A DNA stretch of 64,000 bases from Orrella daihaiensis (GCF_022811525.1 NZ_CP063982.1:1798001-1862000); one strand, 5' to 3'. Positions 24,104 through 33,935 are shown, numbered from the stretch's first letter. Made by a program: numbers and translations. Notes: generated by a model from the letters alone, not told the origin.

Positions 24104-25789
24104 ATGGTGGAGTCATACCCAGAGCTTTACGAAACGTTTCGCTGGCATGTGCCTAAGGGCTTCAATCTGGCCAATGCCTGCTGTTTCCAGTGGTCTGGCC
24201 TGCCAGGACACGAGCAACGCCCTGCCCTGATATTTGAGAATCGGGCGGGGCATACCGACATGGTGACCTTCGCAGAGCTTGGCAAGGTAAGTGCCCAGCT
24301 TGCGAACGGCTTGGTTCGCTTGGGTGTGATCCCCGGTGATCGAGTGGTGATCATGATGTCAAACCCGAGCGATCTGCTCACGGCGCTGCTAGCCTGCTGG
24401 GCCGTGCGCGCGGTCGCTGTGCCAATGAATGCTTTAAACAGTGCGGATGCGTTGCTGCCTCGCCTCAAACAGGCACGCAGTCAAGTCGCGCTGATCGATG
24501 CCGCCAACCAAGGTGAGGCATTGGCCGCAATCGCCAAGTGTCCTCGTATCAAACACATTGTCGGTATTGATGTCTACGACGGTCGCGTCATGAGCTGGCG
24601 AGGCTTGATTGCACGCCAGCCAGCAATCTATGTGCCCTCTCAATGTTTACCCTCTGATCCAGCGTTAATGGTTTGGCCAGACCATGCTTTACCTGATATC
24701 GAGCCCCAGTCGGCTCTGGTGCTGGCCCATCAATCATTAATTGGTCAGCTACCAGGCTTCGTGATGACGAGCAACTGGTTTCCCGATCAGGCGCGGCAAG
24801 TTCTGACAACCTTAAAACCGTGGGAGGAGTCCGGGCTGTTAGCGGCCATTCTGCCAGCGCTTTACTTTGGGCATACGGTTGTATTGACAGATCGCCTACC
24901 GGCTGCCGCCAATCTCCCTAGTCAGGTAACCCACATCGTCACTACCGGCTCGCACTTGATTGATGCCCTAAAAACCGATCCGGTCAATGTGCCAACCCCA
25001 CAACCAGTTAGCGGTCTGGCCGTTCTGGACCAAACCCTCCATCACCAATGGCGAGAACAGTCTGCCAAGCTGTATGGAGCACAGCCGAACTTGGCCACCT
25101 TTGTCAGCGGCTGTGGACTATTAATCTCACAATGTCACCGCAAATGGCCCGATGAACCGGCGCATAGCAGTGGTTACCTCGTCCCGGGACATCACGTTCG
25201 TCTAGCCAACAAAAGCGATCAGTCAAGCGAATCGAACGGGCAAACCGGTGAGCTCGAAATATCACGTGTAGATCGAGCCGGGCAGACTGACCCAGCCCAA
25301 TTTGTGCAAGCCTGGCCGTTTAAGGATACGCTGGATCTAAGCACGGTCCTGCCGGACTGGTGGCGCACGGGTATCTATGCCCAGGACCTTGGCAACGGGC
25401 ACTGGCGCGTGCTTGGACAAGTCCAACATTGGCATCGTATGTCGCAGCAGCCTTTGAGCCTGTCGGAACTTGAGCAAGCGGTTCTGCTCGATCACCAGAT
25501 CAAGTGGGCCGAAGTGGCTTTCATGCCCAACAAGAAGTCCCCGTATGATGAACATGAGATTTGGGTGCTGGTAGACACAGGTCCGACTCAGGAGCGCCTG
25601 TTCAAAGCATGGCGTGATGGAATGCGCCTTGATATCATCAACCGTATATTGCAGACCACTCAGTTAGATCAGGACAGTGTAAAAATCCGAGTAGGCTTGG
25701 TCGATCGGCACAGCTTGCCGCTCACAGACCCGCACAGCCGATCTGCCTGGCACACACGCGCGTATCAGGCTCTGGTTGATTTTCTGTAA
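24104..25789 (+). CDS. Acyl-CoA synthetase (ANL) homologue lacking catalytic motifs, probable pseudoenzyme
   Basis: 561 residues. The N-terminus (ESYPELYETFRWHVPKGFNLANACC, seen in shorter stretches such as YETFRWHVPKGFN) and VTFAELGKVSAQLANGL, GVIPGDRVVIMM belong to medium-chain acyl-CoA/acetyl-CoA synthetase-like ANL enzymes. But the ATP-binding loop normally reading YTSGTTGPPKG is replaced by PDHALPDIEPQS, the YGxTE motif by an unrelated CGLLISQCHRK, the TGD motif by TGIYAQDLG, and the C-terminal catalytic lysine motif (TGKIxR) by PLTDPHSRSAW. The reading frame is intact over its whole length with normal start and stop, so it looks retained rather than decaying. Function unknown. Confidence 0.8.
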   Translation: MVESYPELYETFRWHVPKGFNLANACCFQWSGLPGHEQRPALIFENRAGHTDMVTFAELGKVSAQLANGLVRLGVIPGDRVVIMMSNPSDLLTALLACWAVRAVAVPMNALNSADALLPRLKQARSQVALIDAANQGEALAAIAKCPRIKHIVGIDVYDGRVMSWRGLIARQPAIYVPSQCLPSDPALMVWPDHALPDIEPQSALVLAHQSLIGQLPGFVMTSNWFPDQARQVLTTLKPWEESGLLAAILPALYFGHTVVLTDRLPAAANLPSQVTHIVTTGSHLIDALKTDPVNVPTPQPVSGLAVLDQTLHHQWREQSAKLYGAQPNLATFVSGCGLLISQCHRKWPDEPAHSSGYLVPGHHVRLANKSDQSSESNGQTGELEISRVDRAGQTDPAQFVQAWPFKDTLDLSTVLPDWWRTGIYAQDLGNGHWRVLGQVQHWHRMSQQPLSLSELEQAVLLDHQIKWAEVAFMPNKKSPYDEHEIWVLVDTGPTQERLFKAWRDGMRLDIINRILQTTQLDQDSVKIRVGLVDRHSLPLTDPHSRSAWHTRAYQALVDFL

Positions 25790-25830
25790 CGCCGAGTCTG
25801 ATTTTTTGATTCTCCCTCTGGTAACACGCC

Positions 25831-26352
25831 ATGCCTATCTATCAATTAGAAGATCTCACCCCACAAATTGACGATTCCGCCTATGTTCACGAATCGGCCG
25901 TCATCATCGGCGATGTTCGCATCGGAGCGAGGGCAAGCATTTGGCCAAACGTCAGCATTCGGGGCGACAACATCCGAATTGATATTCGTGCTGGATCGAA
26001 TATCCAGGAAGGTTGTGTCTTGCACGTGGATCCAGACACCCCTCTGACGGTGCATGAGAACGTCACAGTGGGTCACCAAGCCATGCTGCATGGTTGCACC
26101 ATCCATAGTGGCTCCCTGATTGGGATGCAGGCGATTGTGCTTAACCATGCCGTGATCGGTAAAAACTGTCTAATCGGAGCAGGCGCCATCATACCCGAGG
26201 GACGCGAGATTCCAGACGGCAGCTTGGTCATTGGTATTGGCAAGATCGTACGCACGCTCTCAGACGAAGAGATTGCCACCATGCATGCAAACAACAGGAA
26301 CTATCAAGAGCGGGCTGCCCTGTACGCCAAATCACTTAAGCGGATTGGCTGA
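25831..26352 (+). CDS. Gamma carbonic anhydrase family protein
   Basis: 173 residues of left-handed beta-helix hexapeptide repeats. Zinc ligands H65 (VLHVD), H82 (VGHQAML) and H87 (LHGC) are in place, with the trimerisation R44/D46 and Q59 region (RGDN, NIQEG). Resembles YrdA/PaaY-type proteins, whose carbonic anhydrase activity is often weak or unproven. The TGA stop overlaps the hslO ATG by one base (TGATG). Confidence 0.93.
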   Translation: MPIYQLEDLTPQIDDSAYVHESAVIIGDVRIGARASIWPNVSIRGDNIRIDIRAGSNIQEGCVLHVDPDTPLTVHENVTVGHQAMLHGCTIHSGSLIGMQAIVLNHAVIGKNCLIGAGAIIPEGREIPDGSLVIGIGKIVRTLSDEEIATMHANNRNYQERAALYAKSLKRIG

Positions 26353-27269
26353 TGAGCAAGTCAGACCGTTTGAACAAATTTTTATTGCAAGACCGCAGCG
26401 CGCGCGTCATCTCGGTGCAAATAGAGGATCTCTGGTGCACGGCGCAGACTCACCAACCGACTAGCACCGCTGTACGTAGCCTGCTTGGCGAACTGATCGC
26501 CGCCGCCACTTTGCTGACCGCAAACCTCAAGTTTGACGGCTCTTTGCTTTTGCAATTACAGGGCAATGGCGTCGTGAAGTTAATTGTGGTGGAGTGCCGC
26601 GAGGACATGAGCCTCAGAGCGACGATCAAACTCAACCATGAACCGCTCGAGGGTCAGGCCGGGCTACAGGCTCTATTGAACGCTGATGGGCTTGGCCGGT
26701 TTTCTGTAATACTTAATCCGCCGCGCGACAATCCGGGCCGTCAACCCTACCAAGGCATTGTGCCGCTTACCGCCGACTCAGTAGCAGCTGTCCTTGAAGA
26801 CTACATGCGTCAATCCGAGCAACTAGACACACGCATCTGGTTAGCCGCTAGCGAGCAACGGCTTGGTGGACTTTTATTACAACGCATGCCACATGATGGG
26901 GGCAAGAGCGGCGCATCCGAGGATGCGTTAGCTGCCTCATGGGAGCATGCCAAGACATTATGTGACACGGTGAGTAGCCAAGAACTCATCGAAATTGACA
27001 GTGAAACGCTACTGCACCGACTGTTTTGGGAGACACCCGTCATTGGACTTGAGTCGTGTAATCCAACCTGGCGTTGTGGCTGTGATCGGACTCGCGTTGC
27101 CAACATGCTACGTAACCTTGGCAAACAAGAAATCGACGAGATCGTCGCTGAACAGGGCCAAGTCGAAGTGACTTGTGAGTTCTGCTCGACGCCATACCGC
27201 TTTGATGCAGTCGACGCCGCGGCACTTTTCAAGTCAGTCAGCCAAGAGGGTACGGATCAGCTTCAGTAA
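26352..27269 (+). CDS. hslO: 33-kDa redox-regulated chaperone Hsp33
   Basis: 305 residues. Hsp33 is activated by oxidation to hold unfolding proteins. The C-terminal zinc redox switch is complete: C242-x-C244 (RCGCD) and C275-x-x-C278 (CEFC). The N-terminal domain shows the LLGELIAAATLLTANLKFDGSL stretch (as LLGELIAAATLL) and GYGG-like loops typical of beta-proteobacteria. Translationally coupled to the carbonic anhydrase gene. Confidence 0.97.
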   Translation: MSKSDRLNKFLLQDRSARVISVQIEDLWCTAQTHQPTSTAVRSLLGELIAAATLLTANLKFDGSLLLQLQGNGVVKLIVVECREDMSLRATIKLNHEPLEGQAGLQALLNADGLGRFSVILNPPRDNPGRQPYQGIVPLTADSVAAVLEDYMRQSEQLDTRIWLAASEQRLGGLLLQRMPHDGGKSGASEDALAASWEHAKTLCDTVSSQELIEIDSETLLHRLFWETPVIGLESCNPTWRCGCDRTRVANMLRNLGKQEIDEIVAEQGQVEVTCEFCSTPYRFDAVDAAALFKSVSQEGTDQLQ

Positions 27270-27337
27270 CGGCTGGTGATAGACATTACGTATTCATACG
27301 ACTATCGAATGCTAACGGGGTTGGGCATGATAATGAC

Positions 27338-27922
27338 ATGTCGAACTCAACAGCAAACTCCCGATCTTTGCGCGGTAGTGCCATGGTGCAATGGTGCATT
27401 GCAGCCTTACCTCTGCTGCTACTGGGATCAATGGCCATTGAAGTGAGCCATTGGCATACCACCCGCCAACGCTTGGCATTGTCTGTGCAACGAGCCACAG
27501 AAGCCGCCGCTTTGAGACACGGCACCATTGATGCGCTGGCGCAGCAGTTAAAAAAGAACCTGCCAAAAGATTTGGACTTTCCAGTGAAAGTTTGCATAAC
27601 CGATCCGGTTAATGCACTGATGGCTGACTTTATCGATAAGCACTTGAGCAGATCACTCGGGGTTGCAGTCATACGTCACAACCACGTTCTCGAGCAACAT
27701 CGTCAGTCAATCAGTCGGGGACGTCGCAACGGACTAGGCCCTCGCAGTCAAAAAACAATTTTTGAGGCAAACCAATTAAATGTGCAAGTCACTGTACGCT
27801 ACCGGGCACTAAGCCCTTGGGTACGCAAACTCATTGACCCAGTGACGATTCGACTAGACCATTTGGCGATTATGCAAAGCCATCGTCAACGACCAGGTAG
27901 ACCTTGTTCGACGATTAATTGA
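27338..27922 (+). CDS. TadE-like membrane-anchored pseudopilin protein, orphan
   Basis: 194 residues. A TadE-type N-terminus: RGSAMVQWCIAALPLLLLGSMAIEV (hydrophobic 16-34 after RGSAMV) followed by an amphipathic helix (TTRQRLALSVQRATEAAALRHG), as in TadE/TadG minor pseudopilins of tight-adherence systems. The remainder (about 75-194) is basic and unrecognised. No other tad gene is in the window. It ends 8 bases inside convergent ftsB. Confidence is moderate: the N-terminal pattern is clear but short. Confidence 0.6.
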   Translation: MSNSTANSRSLRGSAMVQWCIAALPLLLLGSMAIEVSHWHTTRQRLALSVQRATEAAALRHGTIDALAQQLKKNLPKDLDFPVKVCITDPVNALMADFIDKHLSRSLGVAVIRHNHVLEQHRQSISRGRRNGLGPRSQKTIFEANQLNVQVTVRYRALSPWVRKLIDPVTIRLDHLAIMQSHRQRPGRPCSTIN

Positions 27923-28238
27923 GATTTGAAGCACCGGCACCAGCGCTTGAGCCATTATGCGGCTGCTGAGCCGGTAAAACCTGAATAAAAACCTCGTTCT
28001 CCTGCATTAGGCCAAGCTCTCGGCGCGCCCGCTCTTCGCTAGCCTGCTTACCAGTGCGCAGATCCTCGACTTCGGCCTCCATAGCCTGGTTCCTAGCTTT
28101 CAAGCCCTCGTTGATGCTCTGTTGCTCAGCCACCTTGGCCTGAAGATCCCAGACAGCTAGCCACCCCCCTTGCCCAAACCACAAGGGGTACTGAACCAAT
28201 ACAAACAACACCAGCAGCGTCAGAAAAATCAGCCGCAT
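27915..28238 (-). CDS. ftsB: Cell division protein FtsB
   Basis: 107 residues. Short cytoplasmic N-terminus, single membrane segment (about 3-17), PLWFGQGGW and a periplasmic coiled coil (about 30-75) with ERARRELGLMQENEVFIQVL, the FtsB signature. Joins FtsL and FtsQ in the divisome. GGAG eight bases before the ATG. Follows eno by 12 bases, as in most beta-proteobacteria. The C-terminal tail is low complexity. Confidence 0.95.
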   Translation of the reverse strand: MRLIFLTLLVLFVLVQYPLWFGQGGWLAVWDLQAKVAEQQSINEGLKARNQAMEAEVEDLRTGKQASEERARRELGLMQENEVFIQVLPAQQPHNGSSAGAGASNLN

Positions 28239-28250
28239 GGCGCTGCTCCG

Positions 28251-29537
28251 TTAGCGCAAGTTGTAAAAGGCGTCACGACCAGGATAGCTAGCCACTTCAG
28301 CAAGCTCTTCCTCAATACGCAACAACTGGTTGTACTTGGCCATCCGATCCGAACGTGACATCGAACCAGTCTTGATTTGCATGGCATTGGTGGCAACTGC
28401 AATATCGGCGATGGTTGAATCTTCAGTCTCGCCCGAGCGGTGCGACACCACAGCCGTATAGCCAGCACGTTTAGCCATCTCGATGGCGGCGAACGTTTCG
28501 GTTAGGGTACCAATCTGGTTGATCTTGATGAGAATAGAGTTGGCTATATTCTGATCAATACCCTGCTTCAGGATCTTGGTGTTTGTCACAAAAAGATCAT
28601 CACCGACAAGCTGCACTTTTTTACCCAAAAGATCCGTCAGGGTCTTCCAACCTTCCCAATCGTTTTCTGACATGCCATCCTCGATGGAAATTATCGGGTA
28701 CTTGTCGCACCAGGTGGCCAGCAGGTTGGCGAAGTCGGTAGACGATAGCGTTAGGTTTCCTTCGCCCGCCAGATGGTACTGGCCGTCGCGGTAAAACTCA
28801 GAAGCTGCGCAGTCTAGTCCAAGTGCAATTTGAGTACCCGGCTCATAGCCTGCATTTTGGATCGCGCGCAGAATCAGTTCAATCGCTGCTTCGTGGTTGG
28901 CAACACTGGGGGCAAATCCGCCCTCATCACCAACGGCCGTGGACATTCCCTGCTCGTCGATGAGTTTTTTAAGAGCATGAAATGTTTCTGCGCCCATACG
29001 GATCGCCTCACGAAACGAGGCAGCACCAATCGGTAGGATCATGAACTCTTGAAGATCGAGCGAATTATTCGCGTGTGCTCCGCCATTAATCACGTTCATC
29101 ATAGGCACCGGCATGGCCATCGGTCCGCTACCACCAAAATAACGGTAAAGAGACAATCCAGATTCTTCGGCTGCGGCACGTGCGACTGCCATGCTAACGG
29201 CCAGAATGGCGTTGGCACCCAGACGTGATTTACTCTCTGTTCCGTCAAGCTCGATCATGGTACGGTCGATAAACGTCTGCTCCTGCGCATCCAAGCCCAT
29301 CAAGGCTTCAGCGATTTCCGTATTGATATTCTGTACAGCGTTAAGCACACCCTTGCCAAGAAAGCGTGCCTTATCACCGTCACGCAGCTCAATGGCCTCA
29401 CGCTCACCTGTTGACGCACCAGATGGTACGGAGGCACGACCCATGGCACCAGACTCAAGCAGCACATCACACTCCACCGTGGGGTTACCACGAGAGTCCA
29501 TAATTTCCCGGCCGATGATGTCTACGATTGCGCTCAT
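28251..29537 (-). CDS. eno: Enolase
   Basis: 428 residues. Glycolytic/gluconeogenic enzyme interconverting 2-phosphoglycerate and phosphoenolpyruvate; also part of the degradosome in some bacteria. Seen: VPSGASTGEREA, NVINGGAHANN, acid/base region GDEGGFAP, metal ligands including SIEDGMSE and GDDLFVTN, signature ILIKINQIGTLTET and SHRSGETEDSTIADIAV. Lies between kdsA and ftsB in the run. Confidence 0.99.
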   Translation of the reverse strand: MSAIVDIIGREIMDSRGNPTVECDVLLESGAMGRASVPSGASTGEREAIELRDGDKARFLGKGVLNAVQNINTEIAEALMGLDAQEQTFIDRTMIELDGTESKSRLGANAILAVSMAVARAAAEESGLSLYRYFGGSGPMAMPVPMMNVINGGAHANNSLDLQEFMILPIGAASFREAIRMGAETFHALKKLIDEQGMSTAVGDEGGFAPSVANHEAAIELILRAIQNAGYEPGTQIALGLDCAASEFYRDGQYHLAGEGNLTLSSTDFANLLATWCDKYPIISIEDGMSENDWEGWKTLTDLLGKKVQLVGDDLFVTNTKILKQGIDQNIANSILIKINQIGTLTETFAAIEMAKRAGYTAVVSHRSGETEDSTIADIAVATNAMQIKTGSMSRSDRMAKYNQLLRIEEELAEVASYPGRDAFYNLR

Positions 29538-29584
29538 AATGTGTTTCCGTCTCGATTGGTTTCTAAATGATCACTAAAAAGAGT

Positions 29585-30433
29585 CTAAAAATTATTTTCC
29601 AGATAGCCTGCTGCCTTGGTCACCCGGTCAAGTTCTACAAGCGTAGTCAGTAAATGCTCCATCTTGTTCAAGGGTACCGCATTAGGACCATCTGATAGTG
29701 CTTTGGCCGGATCCGGGTGGCTTTCCATGAATAAACCAGCCACGCCAACAGCGACTGCCGCGCGCGACAAAACAGGTACGAATTCCCGTTGCCCCCCAGA
29801 GCTGGTTCCCTGACCGCCAGGCAGCTGCACCGAGTGTGTGGCATCAAATACCACTGGGCAGCCAGTCTGACGCATGATTGCCAGGGATCGCATGTCAGAG
29901 ACCAGGTTGTGATAACCGAACGAAGCGCCACGTTCACAGACCATGATCTGCGGCTCAAAACCCGCCTCGGTCGCAGCCAGTTCAGCCTTGCGAACCACTT
30001 GGGTCATATCTTCAGGCGCAAGGAACTGACCTTTTTTAATGTTGACTGGCTTACCACTGACAGCGCAAGCTTGAATGAAATCGGTTTGACGGCACAGAAA
30101 TGCCGGCGTCTGTAATACGTCCACCACCTCAGCGACCGGCTTGATTTGGGAGATATCATGCACGTCGGTAAGCACAGGCACACCGAGTGACTCGCGGACA
30201 TCAGACAGAATTTGAAGCCCCTGATCCATGCCTAGGCCCCTAAATGACGTAGCCGAGCTACGGTTGGCTTTATCGAACGAACTTTTGTAGATAAAAGCGA
30301 TACCAAGCTTGGTCGTGATTTCCTTTAAGGCCGCCGCGGTCTCCATGGCCATGTCACGTGATTCAATCACGCAAGGCCCTGAGATCACAAAGATAGGCTG
30401 ATCCAGACCCACCTCGTAGCCGGCAAGTTTCAT
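29585..30433 (-). CDS. kdsA: 3-deoxy-8-phosphooctulonate (KDO-8-phosphate) synthase
   Basis: 282 residues. Condenses phosphoenolpyruvate with arabinose 5-phosphate for the KDO of LPS. GPCVIESRDMAMETA, KSSFDKANRSS, VLTDVHD, the PAFLCRQTDF segment, KKGQFLAPEDM and FDATHSVQLPG are typical; it is the metal-free type (N in VNIKKGQ position). ATGA overlap of 4 bases with the end of pyrG. Confidence 0.98.
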   Translation of the reverse strand: MKLAGYEVGLDQPIFVISGPCVIESRDMAMETAAALKEITTKLGIAFIYKSSFDKANRSSATSFRGLGMDQGLQILSDVRESLGVPVLTDVHDISQIKPVAEVVDVLQTPAFLCRQTDFIQACAVSGKPVNIKKGQFLAPEDMTQVVRKAELAATEAGFEPQIMVCERGASFGYHNLVSDMRSLAIMRQTGCPVVFDATHSVQLPGGQGTSSGGQREFVPVLSRAAVAVGVAGLFMESHPDPAKALSDGPNAVPLNKMEHLLTTLVELDRVTKAAGYLENNF

Positions 30434-32082
30434 AGGGACTCCTTGCGCTTGACCTGGTGTGCCAAGGCGGCGCGAATAAAACCGATAAACAGTGGGTGAC
30501 CATCGCGCGGGGTCGAGGTGAACTCAGGATGAAACTGCACACCCATGAACCAAGGGTGATCAGGTAGTTCCATGATTTCAGGCAAATTCTCAGTCGGCGT
30601 TCGGGCACTGATCACCAAACCAGCTTCCTCCAACCTCGGAACGTAGACGTTATTGACCTCATAACGATGGCGGTGACGCTCATTGACTTCATCACCATAG
30701 ATTCGATGTGCGAGCGTCTGCGCCTTGACCGGGCAACGCTGGGCGCCTTTACGCATCGTACCGCCCAGATCAGATGCCTCGGTTCGAACTTCGACCTTGC
30801 CCTCGCGATCCATCCACTCGGTGATCAAGGCAACCACCGGATGAGGAGCGGCCGGATCGAATTCCGTACTGTTGGCACCACCGAGCCCTGCCACGTGCCT
30901 TGCAAACTCAACCACGGCCAACTGCATACCCAAGCAAATACCCAAATACGGCACGTGGTTCTCACGTGCATAACGAATCGCAGCTATCTTGCCTTCAGTA
31001 CCACGCTTGCCGAATCCACCCGGCACCAAAATGGCGTCAAACTCGGCGAGAACCTCGGTCCCCTGAGTCTCAACATCTTCCGAATCAATGTAGGTCACAC
31101 TAACCTTGGATCGGGTATGGATGCCGGCATGATTCAACGCTTCAGTCAACGACTTGTAGGACTCGGTCAGATCAACGTACTTGCCTACCATGGCAATACG
31201 AACCTCGTGCTCGGGGTGCGCAATGGCATCGAGCAAGTTGTCCCACATCGACAGGTCAGCAGCCGGAACATTCAACGCCAAGGTATCGCAAATGAGACTA
31301 TCTAGACCTTGCGCATGCAACATGCCAGGAATTTCATAAATAGAGCTAGCATCCCACACCGAAATCACCGCATCCAGTGGAACGTTCGAGAACATCGAAA
31401 TCTTTGCCCGCTCATCATCCGGTATCTGCCGATCAGCCCGACACAGCAATGCGTTCGGAATAATGCCGATTTCTCGTAATTTTTGTACTGAGTGCTGAGT
31501 AGGCTTGGTCTTGAGCTCACCCGCGGTGGCAATGTAGGGAACCAGCGTCAGGTGAACGAATGCGGTCTGATGGCGCCCAAGGCGCAGACTCATTTGGCGG
31601 GCTGCCTCCAAAAACGGCAAGGACTCGATATCACCGACAGTACCACCTATCTCAACGATAGCCACATCAGTTGCCCCATCCCAGGCTTGACTGGCACCGC
31701 GAATGATAAATTCCTGAATCTCGTTGGTGATGTGAGGAATGACCTGAACGGTCTTGCCCAGATAATCGCCTCGTCGCTCTTTGCGCAAGACTGACTCGTA
31801 TATCTGACCCGTGGTGAAATTATTGGCCTTACGCATCTTGGCCGAGATAAAACGCTCGTAGTGGCCCAGATCCAGGTCAGTTTCCGCCCCATCCTCGGTC
31901 ACGAACACTTCACCATGCTGGAACGGGCTCATGGTGCCTGGGTCGACGTTGATGTACGGATCCAGTTTGAGGAGGGTTACTTGGAGGCCGCGAGACTCGA
32001 GGATAGCGGCTAAAGATGCGGCGGCAATCCCTTTACCTAGGGATGAAACCACGCCGCCAGTGACAAATACATACTTGGTCAT
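30430..32082 (-). CDS. pyrG: CTP synthase
   Basis: 550 residues. Amination of UTP to CTP. N-terminal synthetase domain (FVTGGVVSSLGKGIAAASLAAILE, seen as GGVVSSLGKG; KLDPYINVDPGTMSP; VEIGGTVGDIES) and C-terminal glutaminase domain with the nucleophile motif LGICLGMQLAV and the end triad GVQFHPE. Followed with overlap by kdsA. Confidence 0.99.
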   Translation of the reverse strand: MTKYVFVTGGVVSSLGKGIAAASLAAILESRGLQVTLLKLDPYINVDPGTMSPFQHGEVFVTEDGAETDLDLGHYERFISAKMRKANNFTTGQIYESVLRKERRGDYLGKTVQVIPHITNEIQEFIIRGASQAWDGATDVAIVEIGGTVGDIESLPFLEAARQMSLRLGRHQTAFVHLTLVPYIATAGELKTKPTQHSVQKLREIGIIPNALLCRADRQIPDDERAKISMFSNVPLDAVISVWDASSIYEIPGMLHAQGLDSLICDTLALNVPAADLSMWDNLLDAIAHPEHEVRIAMVGKYVDLTESYKSLTEALNHAGIHTRSKVSVTYIDSEDVETQGTEVLAEFDAILVPGGFGKRGTEGKIAAIRYARENHVPYLGICLGMQLAVVEFARHVAGLGGANSTEFDPAAPHPVVALITEWMDREGKVEVRTEASDLGGTMRKGAQRCPVKAQTLAHRIYGDEVNERHRHRYEVNNVYVPRLEEAGLVISARTPTENLPEIMELPDHPWFMGVQFHPEFTSTPRDGHPLFIGFIRAALAHQVKRKESL

Positions 32083-32124
32083 ATAAGGACGCGCCGGCTA
32101 AGGGTCGCTAGCAGGAAATTTGGA

Positions 32125-33930
32125 TTATAGCGGCAGTGGCTCTGTTCTTTCCATCATCCATTGAAGATCAGGCCCATCAAGGTGTGGCGATAGAATTGCT
32201 CTGACATTGCCATGGTACGCATTGATCCATTGACGTTCGTCACCCGACAATTGATCAGCGTCGATACAACGCATATCGATCGGACAAATCGTCAAGGTTT
32301 CAAACTGTAAAAATTGCCCAAAACCCTTGTCGCCCGAGGCTTGAGCACAAACCAGATTCTCGATTCTTACGCCCCATTGCCCAGGCCTGTAAAGCCCTGG
32401 CTCGTTCGAGGTCACCATCCCGGGCAGTAGCGCCATATTGGGATTAATAGGTGCTCGATAGGACAAAACCTGTGGGCCTTCATGGACATTTAGGCCGTAA
32501 CCTACGCCGTGGCCAGTCCCGTGGCCATAGTCCAGTCCGTGAGCCCATAATTCGGCACGCGCCACCGCATCAATCAAAGGTGCGGCAATGCCTTGCGGAA
32601 ACTTCAGCCGTGACAAGGCAATCATTGCCTTGAGCACCAGGGTGCAATCTCGCCGCTGCTCCTCAGAGATTTCACCAACCGGGACCATACGAGTGATATC
32701 AGTGGTGCCCCCGACATATTGACCACCCGAATCGATCAACAAAAGTCCATCACCCTCAATACGGGCATGCGCATCGGGTGTGGCACGATAATGCGGCATG
32801 GCTCCATTGGCATTAAAAGCGGCAATCGTCGCAAAACTTGGGCCAATGAACTTCTCCGACCGTGCCCGTGCGGCACATACCTGCTCATCAATCATCAGTT
32901 CAGTCAATGGCTCATCAGCACGTTTGGCGATTGCCCGATCAAGCCAAGCAAAAAACCTGCACAACATCGCCCCATCAATTGCCATGACCTCACGCCAGTG
33001 CGCAAGCTCAATATCGTTTTTACGGGCCTTGGCCAAAGTGCTCGGATTGATAGCCTCAGTGCGCTTTGCAGGACAAGCCAGCACAAACGCGCTTGCGGTG
33101 CGCGCAGGATCAATCCACAGCCTATCGGTATTGGCGAGCTCGCGCACCGCCGCAGCAAGCGCATCATACTGAGCAACTGCGACCTGATCATGGGCAAGCG
33201 CCGACACGATATTGCCGTCGAGCTTTGCAGGATCAATAAACATTGTTGCCGAGGTGCGAGTAATCAACAAATGCGCTAAGAACACCGGATTGAAGGGCAC
33301 ATCACTGCCACGCAGATTCAACAGCCAGGCAATATCGTCGAGCGAACTAACCAAGTGGTGGGTCGCACCGCACTCATGCATCTGTTGCCGAACCATTGCC
33401 AACTTGTCAGCCCTGCTCTGCCCGGCCAATTGTTCTGACCATACCGTCACCGGGTTAGAGGGCAAACTTGGCCGACCCTGCCACACCTGTCCCGGCAAAT
33501 CTAGGTCGAGGCAAATTGCCACATCATCGGCAAGACGGGATTTAAGCTCAGCATGCAATGCGACTGACAGTGTTCGCCCGTCCACTGCCAGACGTTGTCC
33601 CTTGCGTAAATGTTGCCCTAGCCACGCCAGCGGACCAGGATCAGTCACGACACCAATACGCTTGAGCTCGAAACCCGTTGCGCAAAGTTCACGCTCAGCC
33701 TGAACCCAGTAGCGACTATCGACCCACAGATGCGCCTGAGCCTGGGTCACGATCACCGTACCAACCGATCCGGTAAATCCGGTTAACCAACGCCGTATTT
33801 GCCAATGCTCGGGCAAATACTCGGATAAATGAGGATCCGCCGATGGCATCAAGCACGCGTCAATGCCATGTCGCTGCATCGCGCCCCTGAGCGCAGCCAG
33901 ACGCAACTGGGCTTGGCTAGAGTGACCCAT
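32125..33930 (-). CDS. pepP: Xaa-Pro aminopeptidase (aminopeptidase P, M24B)
   Basis: 601 residues, the large three-domain form. Two creatinase-like N-terminal domains precede the pita-bread metalloprotease domain with dinuclear metal ligands: D in LLIDSGGQYVGGTTDITR (two Asp), H in HGTGHGVGYGLNVHEGP, E in SNEPGLYR and E in VRIENLV. Removes N-terminal residues before proline. It begins 5 bases after scoB and ends 42 before pyrG on the same strand. Confidence 0.95.
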   Translation of the reverse strand: MGHSSQAQLRLAALRGAMQRHGIDACLMPSADPHLSEYLPEHWQIRRWLTGFTGSVGTVIVTQAQAHLWVDSRYWVQAERELCATGFELKRIGVVTDPGPLAWLGQHLRKGQRLAVDGRTLSVALHAELKSRLADDVAICLDLDLPGQVWQGRPSLPSNPVTVWSEQLAGQSRADKLAMVRQQMHECGATHHLVSSLDDIAWLLNLRGSDVPFNPVFLAHLLITRTSATMFIDPAKLDGNIVSALAHDQVAVAQYDALAAAVRELANTDRLWIDPARTASAFVLACPAKRTEAINPSTLAKARKNDIELAHWREVMAIDGAMLCRFFAWLDRAIAKRADEPLTELMIDEQVCAARARSEKFIGPSFATIAAFNANGAMPHYRATPDAHARIEGDGLLLIDSGGQYVGGTTDITRMVPVGEISEEQRRDCTLVLKAMIALSRLKFPQGIAAPLIDAVARAELWAHGLDYGHGTGHGVGYGLNVHEGPQVLSYRAPINPNMALLPGMVTSNEPGLYRPGQWGVRIENLVCAQASGDKGFGQFLQFETLTICPIDMRCIDADQLSGDERQWINAYHGNVRAILSPHLDGPDLQWMMERTEPLPL

Positions 33931-33935
33931 GTGAC

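Noticed and set aside
30667..31305. 212-codon plus-strand open frame
   Set aside because: Shadow of pyrG on the other strand, with no recognisable protein features.
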